Assembly: GCA_033856535.1 (NCBI GenBank)
Contig: JAWVEV010000216.1
Span: 1-15,253, forward strand
Length of the DNA stretch: 15,253 nucleotides
Direction of reading: 5' to 3'
Origin: JAWVEV01 sp033856535
Lineage (GTDB): Bacteria; Actinomycetota; Thermoleophilia; Miltoncostaeales; Miltoncostaeaceae
Part shown: piece by piece, positions 1 to 5,125 of the stretch
Layout: every line of letters starts with the position of its first letter
How positions within the stretch are numbered: position 1 is the first letter of the stretch
The notes under the pieces: generated by a model
The model's input: the letters and a program-made list of their open reading frames with translations, nothing else
What the model was told of the DNA's origin: nothing
Databases searched by the model: none
Program-made: the position numbers and the translations under genes

Positions 1-24
1 CATCCGCTCGTTCCCGGAGGCACC

Positions 25-111
25 ATGAGAAGTCACACCGCCCTGGCCATCGCCCTCCCGCGCGACGGCGACATCGAGACGGTCAACCCGGACGGCGGGA
101 CGTGGCGCTGA
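25..111 (+). CDS. Possible small ORF (28 aa), unknown function
   Basis: An ATG at 25 follows a CGGAGG Shine-Dalgarno-like motif at 15-20, with a short 4-nt spacer, and opens a 28-residue frame ending at TGA 109-111. It begins MRSHTALAIA and ends in GGTWR. I recognise no domain. Its end overlaps the GTG at 102 of the next gene by 10 bp, so it could be a coupled leader peptide. It could also be the original N-terminus of that gene, separated by a frameshift, or a chance ORF next to the window edge. The Shine-Dalgarno match is the only real support. Confidence 0.25.
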   Translation: MRSHTALAIALPRDGDIETVNPDGGTWR

Positions 112-554
112 ATCCGGACGATCGGCCGGCGAGCGTCGAGGTGCTCGGTCCGGGCGCCGGCGCGATGGGCGGCCACGGCAGGTGCGAGGGCATCCGCCGC
201 TCGGGCGGGCCCGAGTTCGAGGCGCGGCTCGCGGCGCTGCGCAGGGAGCATGAGGCGGGGATGGCGCGCGCTCTGGCCGGCGAGGCGCTCTGGCCGTTCA
301 AGGCCGACTACGATGATCGGACCGACGGGGTGATGATCGTGCTCCTGCCGCTTCGCAGCTCCGTCCGCACGGACTCCCGCGGCGCCAATCGCGTGGTCGA
401 CCACGACAGGCGGGGGCGCCCGGTGTGCGTCGCGTTGCTGCGCGTCTCCGAGGGCATCACCCTCGCCGGCGTTCCCCAGCGAGCGACCATCCGGGCGGCG
501 CTCGAGCAGCTGGCGGCCGAGGGCCGGCTGCCGGCGGGCGCGGGGATACGATGA
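102..554 (+). CDS. DUF2283-like small protein
   Basis: This is a 150-residue frame with strong GC bias at third codon positions. From about residue 69 it reads as a DUF2283-like fold: a KADYDDRTDGVMIVLL strand (the usual YD..AD.LYI.L pattern), then VVDHDRRGRPVCVALL (the usual D.D..G..VGIEIL), then a SEGITLAGVP tail. DUF2283 proteins are small and of unclear role; some are paired with DUF4258 proteins and suspected to be antitoxins, but no DUF4258 partner is seen here. The 102 GTG has no good ribosome site. The ATG at 261 follows a GAGG motif at 252-255 and would give about 98 residues, nearer the usual family length. The family assignment is by eye. Confidence 0.5.
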   Translation: MALNPDDRPASVEVLGPGAGAMGGHGRCEGIRRSGGPEFEARLAALRREHEAGMARALAGEALWPFKADYDDRTDGVMIVLLPLRSSVRTDSRGANRVVDHDRRGRPVCVALLRVSEGITLAGVPQRATIRAALEQLAAEGRLPAGAGIR

Positions 555-945
555 TGCACCGCGTTCGGCCGCTTCGCTAGGCCGCCCCAGGCGCGGGGGT
601 GACGGCCGGTGGCTTCCTCGCCCTCGCGGTGGTCGCGGCCCTCGTCCCCGCGTCCTGCGCCCCGGCCCCGGAGGACACGACGCCCGCCTCCGAGCTCGAG
701 GGGCCACCAGGCGGCTCGCCGAGGACGTGCTGCCCGACGACGCCGGCCTGGGCGAGCTGGGCGACCGGGCGATTCCCGAGCCACTTCCTCGCCGGCCCGC
801 GACCTGGGACACCTCGAAAACGGGCCCTTCGGGCCCGTCGCCGGGCCACGCCGCTGCGCTCGGTGAGCGTCGCGGCTCGGCGGCCGAGGTGGGTCAGTTT
901 TCAACCGGTGCGAAAGGGTCAGACACACGAGTCACGTCGTCTTGA
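551..945 (+). pseudogene. Broken lipoprotein-like gene (amber codon plus frameshift)
   Basis: An ATGATG at 551-556 overlaps the stop of the upstream gene and starts a basic n-region (MMHRVRPLR) that runs into TAG at 578-580. The same frame continues from a GTG at 599 as a hydrophobic stretch (TAGGFLALAVVAALVPASC) and a Pro/Glu/Thr-rich linker, like a lipoprotein signal followed by a spacer. The site before Cys (VPASC) is only a weak lipobox. Near 700-703 the sense shifts frame to ATRRLAEDVLPDDAGLGELG, which stays open to TGA 943-945. The end of that frame crosses repeats that look non-coding. The simplest reading is a coupled lipoprotein gene that has decayed. A start at 599 with only a frameshift is the alternative. 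The family is not recognisable. Confidence 0.4.
820..838. other. Perfect 8-bp hairpin in the degenerate region
   Basis: ACGGGCCC at 820-827 and GGGCCCGT at 831-838 are exact inverted repeats around a TTC loop. No run of T follows, so it is not a classic intrinsic terminator. It sits at the end of the broken lipoprotein-like gene and may be terminator-like or part of the repeat debris next to it. Confidence 0.35.
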
Positions 946-1010
946 CGCGGTCAAAGGTGCATCGGCCTCGGCGCGGTGCTCCTGCTCGGGGCGCTCCGGC
1001 TGACCCTTTC
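912..1010. repeat. 11-bp inverted repeat pair; possible mobile-element remnant
   Basis: GAAAGGGTCAG at 912-922 is matched exactly by its reverse complement at 1000-1010, enclosing 77 bp. A further direct GGGTCAG lies at 891-897, followed by TTTTCAACCGG. Such GGTCAG motifs recall repeated terminal sequences of some transposons, for example IS21-type ends. That resemblance is from memory. No transposase and no flanking target duplication (GGTGC versus CGACC) is seen. It could be a short non-autonomous element, an IS scar or a regulatory inverted repeat. Confidence 0.3.
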
Positions 1011-1049
1011 CGACCCGAGGGCGCCCGGGGACGCGATCGGGACGATTTT

Positions 1050-1063
1050 CGGGCGATCGCCCG
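1050..1063. promoter_or_regulatory. Perfect 14-bp palindrome, candidate operator of the DrrAB-like exporter
   Basis: CGGGCGATCGCCCG is an uninterrupted perfect palindrome ending 24 bp before the ATG at 1087. A comparatively T-rich patch (ATTTTC) precedes it and another (GGTTTG) follows. DrrAB-type exporters are commonly controlled by TetR- or PadR-family repressors that bind such palindromes, but no regulator gene is in view, so the operator role is inference. Its core GCGATCGC may be frequent by chance in a GC-rich genome. Confidence 0.4.
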
Positions 1064-1086
1064 GTCGGTTTGCGATCCTGCGCCGG

Positions 1087-2064
1087 ATGGACGCCGTCGA
1101 GGTCGAGGACCTGGTCAAGCGGTACCCGCGCTCGCCGGTGAACGCCGTCGACGGCGTCTCGTTCACCGTCCGTCAGGGCGAGGTGATGGGGCTCCTCGGC
1201 CCCAACGGCGCCGGCAAGACGACCACCGTGGGGGTGCTCACCACCCGCGTGCGGCCCACCGCGGGCAGCGCGCGGATCGGCGGGGTCGACGTGATGCGCG
1301 ACCCGGTGAACGCGCGCCGGCAGCTGGCCGTGGTGCCGCAGCGCAGCAACCTCGACCGCTCGATCTCGATCCGGGACAACCTCACCTTCCACGCGGCGTA
1401 CCACGGGGTGCCGGCGCGGGAGCGCCAGCCGCGGGCGGACGCCCTCCTCGAGCAGTTCGGGCTGCTCGACCGGGCGAAGGACAAGCCGGACTTCTTCTCG
1501 GGCGGCCAGTCGCAGCGGGTGATGATCGCGCGGGCGCTCATGCACGCCCCGCAGGTGCTCTTCCTCGACGAGCCGACCACCGGCCTCGACCCGGCCGCGC
1601 GCCTCTTCGTCTGGGACCGGCTGCGCGAGCTGCGCGACGCGGGCGTGACGCTGGTGCTCACGACGCACGACATGGACGAGGCCGCCGCGCTCGTCGATCG
1701 CGTCGGGATCATGGACCACGGCAAGCTGCTCGCCCTCGACACGCCGGACGCGCTGGTCGGCGCGCTGGAGGGCGAGGGAACGCTCGAGCTCGCGGCCGAC
1801 GGGCCGGCGGACGGGGTCGTGGTCGAGGACCTGGCGGCCCTCGACGGCGTCCAGCGTGTCGAGCCGGTCCAGACCGGGCAGAACGGCGACGCCGGGTCGG
1901 CGCCCCTTCGCGTGCGCCTCTACCTGGCCGGCGACGCGGCGCTTCGGGTCGCGCCGGCGGCCGCCGTGCTCGAGCGGCACGGCCTGTCGCTGGTCAACGT
2001 CAAGCTCGGCGCCCCGACGCTCGAGGACGTCTTCATCAACCTCACCGGCCGGACGCTGCGGTGA
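1087..2064 (+). CDS. ABC transporter ATP-binding protein, DrrA type
   Basis: This 325-residue cytoplasmic ATPase energises export by the ABC-2 permease encoded next to it. Visible motifs are Walker A GPNGAGKTT at 38-46, signature FSGGQSQR from 137, Walker B VLFLDEP with D161-E162, and switch His194 in TTHDMDEA. After the nucleotide-binding domain, about 110 residues form the C-terminal extension typical of DrrA relatives, ending in TLEDVFINLTGRTLR. The frame is open upstream to 976, but homology begins at the ATG at 1087 (MDAVEVEDLVKRY). There is no Shine-Dalgarno there, so translation may be leaderless. The stop overlaps the permease GTG (GTGA), showing tight coupling. DrrA relatives export antibiotics, lipids or other hydrophobic compounds; the substrate here is unknown. 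Confidence 0.93.
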   Translation: MDAVEVEDLVKRYPRSPVNAVDGVSFTVRQGEVMGLLGPNGAGKTTTVGVLTTRVRPTAGSARIGGVDVMRDPVNARRQLAVVPQRSNLDRSISIRDNLTFHAAYHGVPARERQPRADALLEQFGLLDRAKDKPDFFSGGQSQRVMIARALMHAPQVLFLDEPTTGLDPAARLFVWDRLRELRDAGVTLVLTTHDMDEAAALVDRVGIMDHGKLLALDTPDALVGALEGEGTLELAADGPADGVVVEDLAALDGVQRVEPVQTGQNGDAGSAPLRVRLYLAGDAALRVAPAAAVLERHGLSLVNVKLGAPTLEDVFINLTGRTLR

Positions 2065-2855
2065 CGACGCTCGCGGCATCCCGGCAGACCCAGTCGCGGG
2101 CCTTCTGGGCGGTGCTGTACCGCGACCTCTACGTCACGGCGCGCGAGCTGCCGTCGTTCCTCGCCCAGGTGATCCTGCAGCCGCTGTTCCTGCTGTTCGT
2201 GTTCGGCAAGGTCCTCGGCAGCCTCGGCTACACGCAGCACGGCTACGAGGACCTGCTCTTCCCGGGCCTGCTCGCGCTCACCGTGGTGATCACCGCGATG
2301 CAGACGCTCGCCTTCCCGCTCGTCGCCGAGTTCGGCTGGACCCGGGAGATCGAGGACCGCCTGCTGGCGCCGATGCCGACCGCGCTGGTCGCGCTGGAGA
2401 AGGTCCTGTTCGCGGTGATGCGGGCCGTCCTCGCGACGCTCGTGATGATCCCAATCGGGATCCTCGTGCTGGGCTCGATCCCCTGGCGTTGGGAGGAGAT
2501 GCCGCTGTTCGTCGCGGCGCTGCTCCTGGGGGCGCTCGTCGGCGCCGGCTTCGGGCTGTTGCTCGGGACCCTGGTGCAGCCGCAGCGGATCTCGCTCGTG
2601 TTCTCGCTGGTCTTCACGCCGCTGCTCTTCACGGGCTGCAGCCAGTACCCGTGGCCGTCCCTGGACGGCCTGCGCTGGTTCCAGGTGCTCACCGCCCTGA
2701 ACCCGATGACCTACGTCAGCGAGGCGATGCGCGGCGCGCTGGTGCCGCGCTTCCCGCACATCCAGCCGTGGATCTGCCTGGTCGTGCTCGCGCCGGCGGT
2801 CGTCGTGCTGCTGGCGGCGGGGGCGCGGGGCTTCTACCGGCGCGCCGTGGACTGA
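2061..2855 (+). CDS. ABC-2 type permease, DrrB type
   Basis: This 264-residue integral membrane protein is the partner of the DrrA-like ATPase. The start is the GTG at 2061, sharing GTGA with the ATPase stop. The sequence has a short cytoplasmic N-terminus, a first helix around FLAQVILQPLFLLFVFGKVLG, and about six membrane segments. A conserved ABC-2 region near the end (LTALNPMTYVSEAMRGALVP) precedes the last hydrophobic helix. Length and layout fit single-domain DrrB/ABC-2 permeases, which act as dimers with two ATPase subunits. The same frame is open far upstream, but that part lies antiparallel in meaning to the ATPase and is not coding. Substrate unknown. Confidence 0.93.
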   Translation: MTTLAASRQTQSRAFWAVLYRDLYVTARELPSFLAQVILQPLFLLFVFGKVLGSLGYTQHGYEDLLFPGLLALTVVITAMQTLAFPLVAEFGWTREIEDRLLAPMPTALVALEKVLFAVMRAVLATLVMIPIGILVLGSIPWRWEEMPLFVAALLLGALVGAGFGLLLGTLVQPQRISLVFSLVFTPLLFTGCSQYPWPSLDGLRWFQVLTALNPMTYVSEAMRGALVPRFPHIQPWICLVVLAPAVVVLLAAGARGFYRRAVD

Positions 2856-2903
2856 GGGGGACCGCCCGGCGGCCGCCGCGATGACCCCGCCGGCCACATG
2901 TCG

Positions 2904-2931
2904 TTCTGCGAGCATTAGGCGATGCTCGGAA
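2904..2931. promoter_or_regulatory. Interrupted inverted repeat upstream of the ClC gene
   Basis: CGAGCAT at 2909-2915 pairs exactly with ATGCTCG at 2922-2928 around a 6-nt loop (TAGGCG). TTC at 2904-2906 can add three pairs with GAA at 2929-2931 across a 2-nt bulge. It lies 20 nt before the ClC start and 48 nt after the exporter stop. It could be an operator for the chloride-transporter unit or a weak terminator without a T run. I could not fit it to a known riboswitch. Confidence 0.3.
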
Positions 2932-2950
2932 CGCGACAGGTGCACCCGCC

Positions 2951-4852
2951 GTGGCGGTGAGCCCGGGCGGGGGCCCGCAGCGGCTCGACGACGGCGCGAA
3001 GGGCCTCGCCGACTTCACGGTCACGACGCGGACGCTGGCCGTCGCCGCGCTCGCGGTGCCGATCGGCGCGGCCGGCGCGGTCGTCGCGCTGGCGCTGCTG
3101 AAGACGATCGGCCTGATCACCAACGTGCTCTGGTTCGGCCGGATCGCGTCCGACCTGGTCGCGCCGGCCGACGCCGACCCCGGCGCGCTCACGATCCTGT
3201 GGCCGGTCGTCGGCGGCGCCGCGATCGGGCTGATGGCGCGTTACGGATCCGAGGGCATCCGCGGGCACGGGATCCCCGAGGCCATGGAGAACATCCTGGT
3301 GCGCGGGAGCCGGGTGCAGCCGCGCCTCGCGCTGCTGAAGCCGATCTCGAGCGCGATCAGCATCGGCACCGGCGGGCCGTTCGGCGCCGAGGGCCCGATC
3401 ATCCTCACCGGCGGCGCGGTGGGCTCCCTGGCGGCCCAGTTCCTCCGCCTCACCTCGGCCGAGCGCAAGACGCTGCTGGTGGCGGGCGCCGCCGCCGGCA
3501 TGACCGGCGTCTTCGGCACGCCGATGGCCGCCGCCCTCCTGGCCGTCGAGCTGCTGCTCTTCGAGTGGAAGCCGCGCTCCCTGATCCCCGTGGGCGTCGC
3601 AACGACGGTCGCGATGGCGGTGCGGATCCGCTTCTCCGACGCCGGCCTGCTCGACCCGGCGCCCCTCTTCAAGGTGCCCGACCACCCGGTGCTGAGCGAG
3701 GCCGAGCTCGCCGGCGCGCTCGCGGTCGGGGTCGCCTGCGGCCTGCTGGCCTGGGTCCTGACCGGCGCGGTCTACGGGGCGGAGGACGCCTTCAAGCGCC
3801 TCCCGATCCACTGGGCCTGGTGGCCCGCGATCGGCGGCGTCGTGGTCGGGATCGGCGGGCTGATCGAGCCGAGGGCGCTCGGCGTGGGCTACGACGTGCT
3901 GGCCGGCGAGCTGGCCGGGACGATCGCCGTCAGCGGCCTGGTCACGCTGCTCGTGGTCAAGCTGATCATCTGGTCCGTCGCGCTCGGCTCGGGCACCAGC
4001 GGCGGCATCCTCGCGCCGCTGCTGATCATGGGCGCGGCGGTCGGCGGGGTGCTCGGCCCGGCGCTGCCCGGCGGCTCGCCGGCGGTCTGGGGGCTCATCG
4101 GGATGGCCTCGGCGATGGCCGGGGTGATGCGCTCCCCGTTCACCTCGATCCTCTTCGCCTTCGAGCTCACCCACGACCGCAACGCGCTGCTGCCGCTGCT
4201 GATCGGGGCGCTCGGCGCGTACACGATCAGCGTGCTCGTGCTGAAGCGGTCCATCCTCACCGAGAAGGTCGCCCGCAAGGGCGTCCACGTGACCCGCGAG
4301 TACTCGGTGGACTCGCTCGACGCGCTGTTCGTCGTCGACGTCATGACCACCGACGTGGTCACGCTGGCGCCCGAGCGGCCGGTCGCCGAGGTCATGCGGG
4401 CGCTGCGCGCCGGCGAGGAGGCGGCCCGCCAGCGGCTCTTCCCGGTGCTCGACGAGGACGAGAGCATGCTCGGCGTCCTCACCCGCGGCGACCTGGTGGG
4501 CGCCGACCCGGAGGGCCGCCTGCTGGTGGCCGACCTGATGCGCCGGGAGCCGGTCGTGGCGCTGCCGGGCGAGACCCTGCGGACCGTCGCCGACCGCATG
4601 GTGGAGCACGGGGTCGGCGCGCTGCCGGTGGTCCGGCTGGGCTCGCCGCGGCGCGTGGTCGGCCTGATCACCCAGTCGCACCTCTTCCGGGCGCGGGTCC
4701 GGCTGCTCGACGAGGAGCGCACGCGGGAGCGCGTCCTGCGCCTCCGGCCGCTCCCCGGGCGGCGCCCTCGCGGCGGCGACGAGGACCCGCCGGGGGGCGG
4801 CGGCGCGGCCGGGCCCGACGGCGCGGGCTTGGTCCGGCCCGGCGGGGGGTAA
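2951..4852 (+). CDS. ClC-family chloride channel/antiporter with C-terminal CBS pair
   Basis: This 633-residue membrane protein moves chloride or a similar anion. The start is the GTG at 2951, with AGGTG at 2938-2942 eight bases upstream. ClC signatures are in order: GHGIP at 105-109 (in place of GSGIP), GAEGP at 145-149 with the gating Glu147, and GGILAP at 351-356 as the GxFxP motif. Hydrophobic helices fill about 30-435. Two CBS domains follow (about 464-520 and 527-585), which in relatives bind nucleotides and tune gating. The last 35 residues are a Gly/Pro/Arg-rich low-complexity tail. By-eye alignment puts Leu201 at the site of the internal proton glutamate of E. coli ClC, so channel versus exchanger activity is uncertain. 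Confidence 0.93.
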   Translation: MAVSPGGGPQRLDDGAKGLADFTVTTRTLAVAALAVPIGAAGAVVALALLKTIGLITNVLWFGRIASDLVAPADADPGALTILWPVVGGAAIGLMARYGSEGIRGHGIPEAMENILVRGSRVQPRLALLKPISSAISIGTGGPFGAEGPIILTGGAVGSLAAQFLRLTSAERKTLLVAGAAAGMTGVFGTPMAAALLAVELLLFEWKPRSLIPVGVATTVAMAVRIRFSDAGLLDPAPLFKVPDHPVLSEAELAGALAVGVACGLLAWVLTGAVYGAEDAFKRLPIHWAWWPAIGGVVVGIGGLIEPRALGVGYDVLAGELAGTIAVSGLVTLLVVKLIIWSVALGSGTSGGILAPLLIMGAAVGGVLGPALPGGSPAVWGLIGMASAMAGVMRSPFTSILFAFELTHDRNALLPLLIGALGAYTISVLVLKRSILTEKVARKGVHVTREYSVDSLDALFVVDVMTTDVVTLAPERPVAEVMRALRAGEEAARQRLFPVLDEDESMLGVLTRGDLVGADPEGRLLVADLMRREPVVALPGETLRTVADRMVEHGVGALPVVRLGSPRRVVGLITQSHLFRARVRLLDEERTRERVLRLRPLPGRRPRGGDEDPPGGGGAAGPDGAGLVRPGGG

Positions 4853-4887
4853 GTGGTGCCCCCGTCCACGCGAGCCAGGGGGGCGCG

Positions 4888-5085
4888 ATGAGCGAGCTTT
4901 CGCAGGGCCAGGGGCCCACGCCTGCGATCACCGAGGCGGACGTCGAGCTGATGGAGCACCCGGACGAGCACTTCGACCCGGATGCCCCGCCGGCGACGAT
5001 CGACCGCCAGCAGACCGAGGACGCGGAGGTGACGGTCCGCGACGCCGTGTGGATCAACCCCCGGGAGCGCGTCGGCGGCGACTAA
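4888..5085 (+). CDS. Small acidic protein, 65 aa, unknown function
   Basis: The ATG at 4888 has AGGGGGG at 4877-4883 with a 4-nt spacer. The 65-residue product is strongly acidic and hydrophilic, with no membrane segment and no cysteine (motifs ELMEHPDEHFDPDAPP, and AVWINPRE near the end). It looks partly disordered. It starts 35 bp after the ClC gene on the same strand, so co-transcription is likely, but nothing shows a shared role. No family is recognised. The codon use and ribosome site argue that it is a real gene. Confidence 0.6.
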   Translation: MSELSQGQGPTPAITEADVELMEHPDEHFDPDAPPATIDRQQTEDAEVTVRDAVWINPRERVGGD

Positions 5086-5099
5086 CCAACACGGCCCGG

Positions 5100-5124
5100 G
5101 CCCGCCTGCCGGCTGCGGGCGGGC
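5100..5124. terminator. Hairpin between convergent genes, likely bidirectional terminator
   Basis: GCCCGCC at 5100-5106 pairs exactly with GGCGGGC at 5118-5124 around an 11-nt loop that itself contains the GCCGGC palindrome. It fills the 40-bp gap between the acidic-protein stop (5085) and the stop of the minus-strand permease (5126), as expected for a terminator serving both strands. There is no T run, which is common in GC-rich actinobacteria. Confidence 0.5.
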
Positions 5125-5125
5125 G

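Noticed and set aside
942..2060. The permease frame stays open far upstream, which could suggest a fused protein.
   Set aside because: The upstream part is Arg/Gly/Ala-rich nonsense lying over the ATPase gene in another frame. The permease begins at the GTG that overlaps the ATPase stop.
2904..2950. A possible fluoride riboswitch before the ClC gene, prompted by GGCGATG near 2918.
   Set aside because: The conserved CTGATG...CTCC part and the pseudoknot partners of the fluoride riboswitch are not there. Only a simple inverted repeat is supported.
2915..4681. A 588-codon open frame antisense to the ClC gene.
   Set aside because: Composition is dominated by His, Arg, Asp and Gln with no recognisable motif; ClC and CBS motifs on the plus strand explain the region.
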